From contig CM022375.1 of NCBI GenBank assembly GCA_011800155.1, forward strand, positions 806,001 through 870,000: DNA of 64,000 bases. The letters are read 5' to 3'. Shown piece by piece: positions 32,558 through 43,139 of the stretch. The position numbers and the translations under genes are program-made. The DNA comes from Flammulina velutipes (lineage: Eukaryota; Basidiomycota; Agaricomycetes; Agaricales; Physalacriaceae). Below the pieces are notes generated by a model. It saw nothing but the letters and a program-made list of their open reading frames with translations, searched no databases and was not told the DNA's origin. The stretch's first letter is position 1. Every line of letters begins with the position of its first letter.

Positions 32558-34408
32558 ATTATTTACTAAGTTTTCTACCTTTGCTGTTGAATCGTTGTCA
32601 TCCTTACGTCTCATCCGATGTCGCTGCGCCACGTCGGGATTGACGGGTGCGATCTCCCCGGGTAAGGTGACGTTGCCAATACGTACGCATTTATTTGCAA
32701 AGTCTAGGATCACGCCATGCTTCAACATGAATGGCGCACCAATTAGCATGTCATACCGATCCAAATTGACGACGTCAAAGTAAGTGGGCGACGCCACATT
32801 AGCGATGTCGACGTTGACCATTGCACCAAAGTTGATCTTTGATTTGCTTCCAACGCACCCTAGAAATAATGGTATGGGCTCCTTGAGCATGCGAACATCT
32901 AATTTGGCTATGCTGGAGAACGTAGGGCTAACGGATGACGTTGTACTCCCGCTATCCCATAGAGTTAAAGCGGGTACATCCGGTGATTCGATGGTTCGGG
33001 TATAAGTTACCAAGCATCTCTTCTCGTTAGGATGCAGCGTCGGCCGGACCATAGGTTCTGAGGGTACCAATAGTTGGACTTTAGCATTACCCTTGCCTTT
33101 GAGTTGGACGGGTGTCAGGCCATTATCGTCGCCTGCTACCGTCATGGTGTTCACTTCAATAGAGTGGTCGAGAGGTGTCTCGTTAGTGTCGTTAACGTGC
33201 ATGGCACGTATCGATTCTGTACTATAATCGTCCGAAGTATAACTCTCGCGCTCTAGGATATCATAATCGTCCCGTTCGGTATCGAAGTTAATGCGGGTGC
33301 GTATAGATGGAGCTGAGCGCTCTGAATGTCCGGATGCTATCGATAGGTTATCTCTGTCAATGTCTGTACGCGCAGCTCTGATACGCGGAGCAGCGTCTGC
33401 TTTTGGTCCGGGGCATCCCTCGTGCCCCCGCTTCACTCCCGTCCTTCCACAATCCCAGCAGCTTAAAGTACGGTCCCTATCATTACGGGGTTTAATATCC
33501 TTGTCCCGAGGTCGGTTTCGGTCTCTGGGAGGGTTTTCCCGTTCACGGTTACCTCGTTTCTCCTCGGTGCGGGGACGATGATCGTCTAACTTTCGGTCAT
33601 CACGTTCCACTACTGGTTGAGTTTCCCTTCGATCCTTTCCTTCGATCCTATCCCGTCGACCGCTTGTTCTAGGTTCTTCGCGGTTGTCATTTTTGTCGCG
33701 GCGGCCATCACGGCGTGCATATCTTGAGGAATTAGGTGCTCGATGGTCGAAATAATGGTCTTTGGTGAATGAGAGGCGTTCTTCTTCAATTGCATCGTTC
33801 AGTAGATCCTCTAGGCTATCTTCGACTGGATCGGATCCGTGATTGAGCATCGCACGTACATATGTAGTAGGTACATTATCCATGAACTTCTCGCGCAACG
33901 AGTCATGTACTGGCGGTTCTGCCATTGAGTCCGCGATATCCATCATGTCGTCATAGAAGTCCTGCACCGTATGGCCATCTTTCCACTTCAAGCCCTTGAA
34001 CTTGTAGTAGTTATCGTGTAACGTTATAGTACGAACAAACCGTTTGAAAAGTCCAGCAATGATGTCCTCCGAGGACCAATCTGCTTGGGTGCGGTTAATG
34101 CTCATGACATTATTCTTATGCCACTTTAGTGCGGATCCTTCGAGATAGTTCTTCATGTGAATTTTCCTCTCGAAGTCTCGCGTATCCCCAATTAAATGAT
34201 TGGCGGCCATATACAATGCCACATCCATGACCCATTGTTCTAGTACATGAAAGTCGGCGCTACCTGTATACTTGGTTACTTTCACATCAATTTTTGCAGG
34301 CTTAGCGTCCTTCGGTATTGCTCCCGTGGCGTATACTTGGTTGCGGTATATTGCTAGTAGACGATCTACAAGCACCTTGTTCTGTTTCTTCCGACTGCGG
34401 TGGCGTTC
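32555..34408 (-). CDS. Element A Gag C-terminal part and protease
   Basis: It continues the gag frame from 37212 once foldback 2 and its 7-bp duplication are removed (codons ...DER/HRSRKK). It has a capsid-like helical region (HVLEQWVMDVALYMAANHL..., LKWHKNNVM..., FMDNVPTTYVRAML), then a long Arg/Asp-rich linker. A cysteine-histidine knuckle is CWDCGRTGVKRGHEGC (C-X2-C-X8-H-X2-C, a variant common in mushroom gypsy elements). The retropepsin motif is LWDSGSTTSSVS, with a later hydrophobic YDMLIGAPFM. Ends at TGA 32557-32555 (see the readthrough site). In this copy the ORF starts artificially inside the foldback flank. Confidence 0.85.
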   Translation of the reverse strand, partial: ERHRSRKKQNKVLVDRLLAIYRNQVYATGAIPKDAKPAKIDVKVTKYTGSADFHVLEQWVMDVALYMAANHLIGDTRDFERKIHMKNYLEGSALKWHKNNVMSINRTQADWSSEDIIAGLFKRFVRTITLHDNYYKFKGLKWKDGHTVQDFYDDMMDIADSMAEPPVHDSLREKFMDNVPTTYVRAMLNHGSDPVEDSLEDLLNDAIEEERLSFTKDHYFDHRAPNSSRYARRDGRRDKNDNREEPRTSGRRDRIEGKDRRETQPVVERDDRKLDDHRPRTEEKRGNRERENPPRDRNRPRDKDIKPRNDRDRTLSCWDCGRTGVKRGHEGCPGPKADAAPRIRAARTDIDRDNLSIASGHSERSAPSIRTRINFDTERDDYDILERESYTSDDYSTESIRAMHVNDTNETPLDHSIEVNTMTVAGDDNGLTPVQLKGKGNAKVQLLVPSEPMVRPTLHPNEKRCLVTYTRTIESPDVPALTLWDSGSTTSSVSPTFSSIAKLDVRMLKEPIPLFLGCVGSKSKINFGAMVNVDIANVASPTYFDVVNLDRYDMLIGAPFMLKHGVILDFANKCVRIGNVTLPGEIAPVNPDVAQRHRMRRKDDNDSTAKVENLVNN

Positions 34409-37211
34409 CACCCTATGCTATACAGATAACTAGTTAAGAGGCCATAGTGGCGGGGCCAAATAACTAGTTGCTGGCCGATGCTATAGGGCCATATTTTGGC
34501 TGGTAGAAATGGCTGGCTGGCAGGCTGGGGCGGGCTGGGATGGGGCGGGATGGGTCCCAAATATGGATAGGAATTGATGGGAGCATGTAGGGATTGATGG
34601 GCAGGGGAAGGGGGAGCAGGGGATGGGGAAATGTGGCCACATATAAATCCGGACCTAGGGATTGATGGCTACTGATGTCATTGATTGACCAGGGGGATGG
34701 GGGATGGGGATAGCAATTGTGGCATCAGGAAAATCCGGACCTAGGGTTTGATGGGGGCAGGAGATGAGGGATGGGGGCAGGGGAAATGTGGCCACAGGAA
34801 AATCCGGACCTAGGAATTGATGGGAACTGATGGGATTGATGGGGGAGGAGATGGGGGATGGGGGCAGGGGGATTGGGGGCAGGGTACAATTGTGGCACCA
34901 GGATAAATACTGGGCTATTGCCAGGGTATGAGGAGGGTATGAGAGGGATGATTGTAGGTTGAAAAATAAAATTCTTTCTAACTATCAGAAACATGAATGG
35001 GGATGTGGCAGCTACTGAAACCAACAATAAAACGATGTGTGGCGCATTTTTAATCGAGGAGCACATACCTCGGATCAACCTGGGGTTGTTCTAGATGTCT
35101 TCCTATTGAAAAATGGATGTGTGCAGCACAAAGAACCATGTAAAAACACGAAGATTTGGCTGAGAAACAAGCAGAACATTATTGAAAATCCATCAAAAAG
35201 CACCAAAAAGGGAGCAGCACTTTGCCCTCGTTTGGGGGTGACTTGAAACCACTTGTAGGTCGTCCAGACACCTTTGGGGCATTGTATATGTCACTCAGTT
35301 AGGTCCCCAGGTCAACAGAACCCTTGGATATGATCAAAATGCCAAAAACCCGGACCACACAGCTTTGGGCCACACTATCAACTTGCCATGACCTGGGGAC
35401 ACCTTATATTCGAAGATATATGTATATAATGCTCTAATCATGAGTTAGATGAAGTCTGGAGTGTGAAAAATGCGGTCAAAACCTGGGATATACCCTAAAT
35501 AATGTCCCCCAAGAAAGCACATATACCATCAACTTCCCCTGACCTCTGGGTCGTTCCAATGTGTTCTATTATCATTATAGATGATGTATTAACACCCCAG
35601 AGGTTCCCCCAGTATGTCAAAATGCGAATCTAAATGGTACAATAATTTATATCCCCTCCTTCTACACCAAGAATCACCCCAACTATCACACATCTGAGTG
35701 GTGGACTATTGATTTTAACATCATACAATGTGTTTTTGGCCTCCCAGAATATGTCCCAGGTTGAACACCCTTCAATATAGAGCATGGACATTTGAGAGTT
35801 AGTACAAAGATCATATCCTTACCATGTACCAAAGGAGTGTATCTTCGAGGTCTACCTATAACCTGGGGCCCAAGATATCATCTATATGATGTCAAATGAC
35901 TATTAGAACAGTCCTAAAGATGTAGATATGCGAACCTATGGGTGTACTTGAGGAGGAAGGGTGAATAAGGGTTCACCTAGTATCATGAATGTTCGCATTT
36001 TGACACATTGGGAACACCTCTGGGATGTTAATACATCATCTATAATGATAATAGAACACATTGGGACAACCCAGAGGTCAGGGGAAGTTGATGGTATATG
36101 TGCTTTCTTGGGGGACATTATTTGGGATATATCCAAGGTTTTGACCGCATTTTTCACACTCCAGACTTCATCTAACTCATGATTAGAGCATTATATACAT
36201 ATATCTTCGAATATAGGGTGTCCCCAGGTCATGGAAAGTTGATAGTGTGGCCCAAACCTGTGTGGTCCGGGTTTTTGGCATTTTGATCATATCCAAGGGT
36301 TCTGTTGACCTGGGGACCTAACTGAGTGACATATACAATGCCCCAAAGGTGTCTAGACGACCTACAAGTGGTTTCAGGTCACCCTCAAGCGAGGGCAAAG
36401 TGCTGCTCCCTTTTTGGTGCTTTTTGATGGATTTTCAATAATGTTCTGCTTGTTTCTCAGTCAAATCTTCGTGTTTTTACATGGTTCTTTGTGCTGCACA
36501 CATCCATTTTTCAATAGGAAGACATCTAGAACAACCCCAGGTTGATCCGAGGTATGTGCTCCTCGATTAAAAATGCGCCACACATCGTTTTATTATTGGT
36601 TTCAGTAGCTGCCACACCCCCATTCATGTTTCTGATAGTTAGAAAGAATTTTATTTTTCAACCTACAATCATCCCTCCCATACCCTCCTCATACCCTGGC
36701 AATAGCCCAGTATTTATCCTGGTGCCACAATTGTCCCCTGCCCCCAATCCCCCTGCCCCCATCCCCCATCCCCTCCCCCATCAATCCCATTAGTTCCCAT
36801 CAATCCCTAGGTCCGGATTTTCCTGTGGCCACATTTCCCCTGTCCCCATCCCCCATCCACTGCCCCCATCAAACCCTAGGTCCGGATTTTCCTGGTGCCA
36901 CAATTCCTATCCCCATCCCCCATCCCCCTGGGCAATCAATGACATCAGTACCCATCAATCCCTAGGTCCGGATTTATGTGTGGCTACATTTCCCCATCCC
37001 CTGCTCCCCCTCCCCCTGCCCATCAATCCCTACATGCTCCCATCAATTCCTATCCATATTTGGGACCCATCCCGCCCCATCCCAGCCCGCCCCAGCCTGC
37101 CAGCCAGCCATTTCTACCAGCCAAAATATGGCCCTATAGCATCGGCCAGCAACTAGTTATTTGGCCCCGCCACTAAGGCCTCTTAACTAGTTATCTGTAT
37201 AGCATAGGGTG
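34409..37211. mobile_element. Foldback element 2 (2.8 kb, giant inverted repeat)
   Basis: It has the same organisation as foldback 1: termini CACCCTATGC/GCATAGGGTG, arms of ~1.2 kb and a central ~350 bp. It is flanked by the perfect 7-bp duplication GGCGTTC (34402-34408 and 37212-37218). It is inserted in element A gag, and removing it with one duplication restores the gag frame. At the termini its two arms match each other (AAGAGGCC...) and differ from foldback 1 over the first ~120 bp. No transposase is encoded, so it must be mobilised in trans. Confidence 0.9.
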
Positions 37212-38802
37212 GGCGTTCATCGTTGTCTACTCCGTGGCGCCGAGACATATGACGTGATCGTCGATCTCTGTGATCGCGGCGTCGATCATCATAGTCACTC
37301 TCGGAATCGGACTCGGAATTGCTACTATCACTCCCGCCTCCGCCTCCGTTGCCTCCTTTGGGTCGACGGGATTTATGAGAGTGGTGCTTTCTGTTGCGGG
37401 GTTGACCCCGCTTCTGACGTTCGTCCTCATCTCGTCTTGCATCGTCATCATACGGAGGTTCGTCGGGTGGTTCAATCTGTGAATTACGAGTGCGTGGTCG
37501 TTGTGTCCCAGGGGATTCTTGTTCAGGTGTCGCTGGCGTCTTTCGATATGGGGTAACGTTATGTTCACAGCCTTCCCTGAGGCGGACAAGATAATTGCTT
37601 CCAGGGGCCAACTCGTATTCACTGGGTAAGTATTCATTAGATTCATGGTGTAATTCGTATATGGTACGGTGATTATCGATCCATATACCTGGATCAGGAA
37701 AGGTGATGCGCTGCCTAGTGATCTCTTGTTTGGATCGCTCGTTGTAGTTTATCATCTTGGCTTTGATGATACTGAATCGGTTCGATTGTTCTGCGGTCAT
37801 GCCCGCAGGTTGTTTACCTTTCTCTATTGGCTCGGGTAGACCAGATAGCGTAGCGGTTTCGGTGATCGGGATGAGGTCAGGTGGTGATTGGTCGATGATT
37901 AATCCATACATTTTACGGAACCTAAGGTCAAAAGTTGCTATTGCTGCTCCGACCACGTTCAACGTGGACTCAATATTGATTCCCGCTTTGCGAGTATTCA
38001 GGTCCGTAAACATAATCTTAATTTGTTCGACAAGTTTAAGCATCTCGATACGATCCTCTTCTGGTAACGCGCGAGTTTTTGCTAGTACTTTAGAATGATC
38101 ATTCCAAGCGTCTAATACTTCCACATCATCCAGGGATTCATCAACGATCTGGGGTAAGCTATCTTTATCAACGGGCCATTTACTTAATAGCTTCGCAAAC
38201 GGAATCTTTGGGATATCCGGGAGGGGCGCATATATTTGCGCCACAATATTGCGTTTGATGGCGGATGACCCATTATTCTCCGGGGTATCATGCATGTGAT
38301 CCACTCGTGGCGCATTATTCTTATTTGGACCACCTCGTGGGCCATCTTCGCGCAGCGTGTCCTTTAATTGGACGAGAGGAGTGATAGGTTTACCTTTCTC
38401 ACTAGCTGTCGTTCCGGTATTAGACCCTGGTTTCGCAAAAGCGAACGCATTCGCGGTTATCGTCGGGGACGATGTTCCTGTCGGTGCCTGCCCAGCGCCA
38501 CTATCAGACTGTTCCATCGTTGTTTTCGGGGATTTCGGATCTTTGGCAGATACATGCTGTGCATCAATCATTACCTCAGCATTTTGGGGGTCAGCGGCGG
38601 TTTTCAGTTGCTCAATTACACGGCGCCCCCCCGCTTCTGCTGCGTCAAGAGAATCATCGTCTATAGTGTCTTCAACGGTGGATCTGGTGTTGACTTTCTG
38701 CTGCTGTGCGGGTTGTCTTTCAACGGTATCATCACGGTTGCGCTGAGTGGAATTGACGGTAGTTCGAGAACCAGGCTTGGGCGGCATAGTGGATGTTTGC
38801 AA
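37212..38802 (-). CDS. Element A Gag N-terminal part (interrupted)
   Basis: It starts at ATG 38802 (MQTSTMPPKPG; a second ATG at 38787, MPPKPG), only about 80 nt from the 5' LTR. The N-terminus is low-complexity (Q, T, S, D, E), followed by a structured middle (LDDVEVLDAWNDHSKVLAKTR..., FRKMYGLIIDQSPPDLIPI) and an Arg/Ser/Gly-rich end. It is cut at codon DNDER by foldback 2; the frame resumes at 34408. The whole Gag-protease is over 1,100 codons, larger than in most gypsy elements. The first ~500 residues have no domain that I recognise. Confidence 0.75.
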
Positions 38803-38880
38803 TGGCGGCGGTGAATATGGAGGATTAACGGCAGGAATTCAACGGTGTAGACTTTTAATCTACGATAGAGTTCAAAAAAA
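38803..38880 (-). other. Element A leader with tRNA-Lys anticodon-arm-like sequence
   Basis: The strand opposite to element A reads GTAGA-CTTTTAA-TCTAC, a perfect 5-bp stem with a 7-nt loop holding anticodon TTT, like the anticodon arm of tRNA-Lys(UUU). It is some 15-30 nt from the 5' LTR, where a primer-binding site should be. No TGG-type site adjoins the LTR. Priming by an internal tRNA fragment is possible but not shown. Confidence 0.4.
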
Positions 38881-39053
38881 TGTAAAAGGCCTTACTAGAT
38901 CACGCAGTAGAACTTGAATCGAGATAGATTGAGCAAGTCTACGTGGTGAACATGAAGGTAAAAGACAACGTTCGAAGACGTCGAAGTAAGACTAATATGG
39001 TAATATTACGTAACTACGCTTGAACATCTGTAAAGGACAGTAAGTGCCTTACA
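38881..39053 (-). repeat. Element A 5' LTR (173 bp)
   Basis: Appears identical to 7654-7826. The right flank 39054-39058 is the target duplication CACCC. Confidence 0.92.
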
Positions 39054-39058
39054 CACCC

Positions 39059-39498
39059 GGTCTCAATAACCCTTATCTCCCCACGAACAGAGGATATCAT
39101 CGAGGGCATCTGGGACGCTGGTAACCTCGAACACCTCAATAGCACATAGTACATACAGAGCATTCAGGTGTCGCAGGTCGTATAGCTCTACGGGTCAAGT
39201 GAACATTCCGTTCAGAATGAAACAACAATCTTGAAGCATTATTCACCTACTTGGGTATCAAAGTAGGGAGTATAGCATCCTAAAATATGAATAGACGAGC
39301 ATCGGAAGCGTAATTTGTATAGAAACTGGCCATAATCATAGGGAGAAGGAAAAAAACAGACATGACTCGCCGGCCCGGCATTACCCCGAACATGCATTTC
39401 TTGTGCGGCGCAGAAAACATGCATATCCTGACAAAGGCGTGCATCAGAAAGTTGTGGCATTGTCTCCGGCAATGCGGATTGACGCCCTCCATTCGTTC
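39059..39498. other. Flank of element A, no recognised gene
   Basis: This is the continuation of the host locus that lay next to 7648 before insertion. No supported gene is seen. Confidence 0.4.
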
Positions 39499-40150
39499 AT
39501 TGCCTAATTGGGGTTGCTGACGTGCCCGTGTTTGCTTCTTATTTTCCGGGATTTGCCATGCTTGGTTCTTTCACTCTGCTACCACCATCATGTATGTACG
39601 ATTGGAACCTCCTCCTCTTGACGCTGAAGCCTGTTCTGTCGCTCAAGGGCTCAGTAATCATCTAGGCAACTCAACAGAAGTGCGAATCCAAGTATCTGGC
39701 TTGCTATTGGCGGGATTCGTTACTCGTTCCTTTCAAAGAGGTATCGAATACACTAGTGATGCAACGAAAATACCGCAACGAAGGAGAGCTGGAGATGGTT
39801 AATTTTGCCAGATGTTTTCTTGGTGCGTCACATTCAATTTCTTTCGTTTCTTATCTCATATATCCTGCAGCTTCCCTTTGGACATGTAGGACGATGAGAC
39901 GTCTTGCCTGAATTTTTATGGTGCGTCTATACCTTCCTTGACACCTATCATTCATAAATCTTCCACAGTCCCTCCGGGCGTCGCCGAATTCTCTTCCTCC
40001 TGGCTGTTCGGAGCCCAGTGCAATATCTGGGGAGGTTCGATCCCTCCGAGGAGGTATGTTCGCTACCGTGTTGTTTGTTGCCATCCAACGACCATACATC
40101 GGAGGGCTCTCTAACACTTGAACGCAAGGGATACCTGACAATTAGATCTC
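39499..40150 (+). repeat. Dispersed repeat R, copy 3
   Basis: It begins CATTGCCTAATTGGGG, followed by sequence shared with copy 5 (TACCACCATC..., 'AATACCGCA.CGAAGG', TTGCCAGA.GT). It holds the 59-nt core at 39996-40054 and lies upstream of the F-box gene at 40632. Diverged; the right boundary is uncertain. Confidence 0.55.
39996..40054 (+). ncRNA. 59-nt tRNA-like hairpin module, copy 3
   Basis: CCTCCTG pairs with GAGGAGG except for one end mismatch. The CCCAG/CTGGG arm and the GGAGG-TTCGATC-CCTCC hairpin are conserved. The A-box-like TGGCTGTTCGG is the best match among the copies. Confidence 0.45.
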
Positions 40151-40631
40151 TTCATCACACCGGATCTCCTATTCTTCTCCAGCAACGCCAAATAGAATCT
40201 ATCTTGCGCAAAAGTGGGGCGTCACCGACATCGACAATGTTCATCGCAGTGGAGTTTACGTTTCGTTATTCTGTTCGTCGTCGAGGGAGCTGGCACGAAC
40301 GTCTTACAACCCACGATGACGCTGCCAAAATCAGCTCGGGCGCTGGCACTGTGTTAAGGAGCTCTGCATATCGCCGCGCGGAGGCAAGAGAAGAAACGGA
40401 AATTGCGAATGATGAGATGGGGAAACGGAAGGACCGGGCCGAGATCTTTGGATTTTATCATCACTTACCTTCTCTCCACGACGATGGTGCGCCCAATATG
40501 TTCTCCGTATGCCGCTTCATTACTGATAGATATGTACGCTAGGAGGATATATCCTCTGACCCTCAAATGTGTAGTACAAACGAGGTTCGTTCACTTGAAA
40601 CGAGGTGAGTAAACCCTCAAGCCTTCCGGCG

Positions 40632-42287
40632 ATGCAATACTTAATCGAGTCATTCAGCCAAAGCCATACACTACCAAATGGACAAGAAGAATGTCCAATC
40701 AGCCACTTCGCAGCGTTGGAGATTCCCAAAGTCCCCGATGCATTACGAACCGCCCTATCGACCGTGTATCCCCTCGATGATCCTGTCCAACAATCTTTGT
40801 TGACCGGCCTCGACGCTACTCGTTTTGTATCCGACGGCATCGAAAAATGCATGTCCGCCATGCAGGCTATCTTCGAGCAGATGCGGAGCGCAAAAGACAG
40901 TTGCGCGCTAACTATCGAGAAATACGAAGCAGCCTTGCATCCCATTCATTCCCTTCCCGACGACATCCTTCTAGTCATCTTCCATTGGCACGTCTTTTTG
41001 GAATTCGAGGCGCATGTCGATTACAATTCCATATCCGTGCATTCGTCGCCTTTGACATTATCTCGCGTCTGTCGGCGCTGGCGTGCGCTGACCCTCTCAT
41101 CCCCTCTTCTATGGAGGAATATCACTGTTCACTCCGACTATCGTCCATCCGCCGAAAACCTACCCAAGTTCGAGACTACCGTTCAGATGTGGAAACTGCT
41201 GCTCGAACGATCCGCAGACTGCGATCTTTGGATACGTATCACTGGCTATGGTCCTGTTTCCGATGATAAATTGCTGGATGAGCTCGTCCATTTTCTGATG
41301 CCCACGACGATCCGATGGAAAAGTGTGGAGATCATATCAACCTCGATGACCGTCCTCGCGCCGTTGACCATCTGTTCATTCGAACGCCTCACAGATCTTA
41401 CATGGCGATGGTTTCCAGGAGAAATGGACGAGAATGTAGAGGAGTCCGACGTAGTTTCGAGCATGTTCAAAAATGCTCCGAACATCAGTCGTCTGACTCT
41501 GCGAGGGCCTGTAGGGGTCGATCTGAGATGGGAGGGGATCCGAGAATACTCCTGTGGCGTCCATGGAATCCTCAACCTGCGCTATCTCTCCGCGATGGAC
41601 CGTCTTACCCTCGATCTCACGCCACCCACAAATATCACTGGGGTGAGGTACCTCATTGCAGCCAACTCTATACCATTTTCGCTCCCGAATTTACGTTCAC
41701 TGTTCATGGCGGAACTATGTAATAGGTGCTCGTATATCCGCCAAGTATCGCAACCTCTACATCTCCCCTCACTAACCACTCTCGTGATCAACGCTAAAGA
41801 AGAAGCACGTCTCCCCGCATTCACAGGACCCTTACCTCTCCTTCGAAATCTCTCTATAACATCCTCCGCGTCTTCATCCGAGATCTCGGCGTTTCTCGCA
41901 GCGCACAACCGCGTCACAGTGCTTTCCACCGGGAATCTCTATGTTTTGCGACTTTTACGCGTTGCCCAAGGGCATACAGTCCTTTTGCCGAGTCTAACGC
42001 GCTTGTATATCGATGCAAAAATGATGATGGACTCTCCGAAAGCGGTCGTTCGTGTCTTAGAGTCACGTTGCGGTGACGATAGACTCGGGGGAGATGTGGC
42101 GCGTCTTGAGGGGTTGACGATCTTGGGCGCGGACAAGACAGGGAGGCAGGCGAGGAATGCGATGTCATGGAATCCTAACCTTCTGAGGAGATGGACTGCA
42201 TTATCCGGGAAGTCAAAAGTGGTGGAGATGGACGAGAATGTGGTGGACCCGGTTTTCTTGGTTTCTAAATTATATGATAGAATATAA
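40632..42287 (+). CDS. F-box domain protein
   Basis: Single-exon frame from ATG 40632 (551 aa); an earlier in-frame GTG at 40605 is more likely part of a GTGAGT sequence than a start. The F-box-like domain lies at about residues 112-175 (IHSLPDDILLVIFHWH ... SRVCRRWRALTLSSPLLWRNITV). It is preceded by a helical segment (EKCMSAMQAIFEQMRSAKDS) shared with the other family members here and followed by a long leucine-rich C-terminus. F-box proteins link substrates to SCF ubiquitin ligases. This family is expanded in Agaricomycetes, with several paralogues and pseudogenes in the same window. The substrate is unknown. A copy of dispersed repeat R lies just upstream. Confidence 0.85.
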   Translation: MQYLIESFSQSHTLPNGQEECPISHFAALEIPKVPDALRTALSTVYPLDDPVQQSLLTGLDATRFVSDGIEKCMSAMQAIFEQMRSAKDSCALTIEKYEAALHPIHSLPDDILLVIFHWHVFLEFEAHVDYNSISVHSSPLTLSRVCRRWRALTLSSPLLWRNITVHSDYRPSAENLPKFETTVQMWKLLLERSADCDLWIRITGYGPVSDDKLLDELVHFLMPTTIRWKSVEIISTSMTVLAPLTICSFERLTDLTWRWFPGEMDENVEESDVVSSMFKNAPNISRLTLRGPVGVDLRWEGIREYSCGVHGILNLRYLSAMDRLTLDLTPPTNITGVRYLIAANSIPFSLPNLRSLFMAELCNRCSYIRQVSQPLHLPSLTTLVINAKEEARLPAFTGPLPLLRNLSITSSASSSEISAFLAAHNRVTVLSTGNLYVLRLLRVAQGHTVLLPSLTRLYIDAKMMMDSPKAVVRVLESRCGDDRLGGDVARLEGLTILGADKTGRQARNAMSWNPNLLRRWTALSGKSKVVEMDENVVDPVFLVSKLYDRI

Positions 42288-42588
42288 GACTAGGTATAGA
42301 CTGTTCACTGATTTTTTTCCACAGAGGGTGCCACAGAGTTATATCCCCGCTACTTGAAGCTACCGTCATTGCGCCAGCCATACAATGCATTTATGTACAC
42401 GAATAGGTATTAAGCACTTCAAAAATCAATCCTATCAATATAACGAACATCAATGATCTCACATAGCGCAGCCCATCTGCGTCTCAAATCTGTCTGTCGT
42501 ACAATAGATTCCACCGAGGGACATAGACACTGCCCTCGGTCGTTCTCCATGTACATATCGTCTGTTTTAGAGAACCTGACCTCCGTGA
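42288..42588. other. Intergenic, up to the Plavaka element
   Basis: No gene seen. It ends at the left terminal repeat of the DNA transposon. Confidence 0.4.
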
Positions 42589-42618
42589 TACATCAGGAAA
42601 ACCGTCCTTCGGGAATTT
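42589..42618 (+). repeat. Plavaka left terminal inverted repeat
   Basis: TACATCAGGAAAACCGTCC, then a less conserved TTCGGGAAT. Matches the reverse complement of 49406-49435. Confidence 0.85.
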
Positions 42619-43139
42619 CTCGAGAATTGCTGACTTTTTTTTGACTTTTTCTGAGAATTGTAAGAATCGTAGGAATCGTACAATATCTGCGGTCCCCCTC
42701 CTGTTTGTCGCATCTTTGTGACTTTTATTTGACTTTTTCTTGACCGTTTGGTGGGCAAATTGTCGGGCATTTACCATATATATGCGGCGTATTTTGGGGT
42801 TACTCAGGTCAACCAGGAGAAGGCAAAGCATCATAGATTAAATTGTGCAAGTACGATAAATACGTAGTAGGTATATGTATCTCTAAGGTGCGACAAAGCA
42901 GACGGTATGGCTACAATGATATAGATAATGTCCAAGGTGCATGTAAGCAAGTAATGACGAGAAAACGCAAAGCCCTCAATGGGTATACTTGGTCATATGA
43001 AGTCCGTGTCCATAAACGAGCGAGCCAGAATAAGGGTAGAAGGAATGTCGGGCCTAGTGGCCCATAGCGGCCCAGTCTATCTCGAAAATGCTGTCTGCAT
43101 TGGTGCAAAAGGCAGCTGAATCGGGTCTACAAGAACACA

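Larger units (their letters stand above)
7654..39053 (-). mobile_element. Element A: Ty3/gypsy LTR retrotransposon carrying nested insertions
   Basis: The two 173-bp LTRs (7654-7826 and 38881-39053) appear identical, start TG and end CA, and are flanked by the perfect 5-bp duplication CACCC (7649-7653 and 39054-39058). Genes run on the minus strand, so the right LTR is the 5' LTR. Order from the right: LTR, leader, gag, protease, UGA stop, RT/RNase H/integrase, polypurine tract, LTR. Three later insertions lie inside: element B (8270-26022), foldback 1 (26039-28840) and foldback 2 (34409-37211). Removing them leaves about 8.0 kb, a normal size for this class. The identical LTRs indicate a very recent insertion, with the nested insertions later still. 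Confidence 0.9.

Noticed and set aside
40605..40631. GTG start for the F-box gene at 40605
   Set aside because: GTG lies in a GTGAGT sequence and the next ATG at 40632 gives a natural start.
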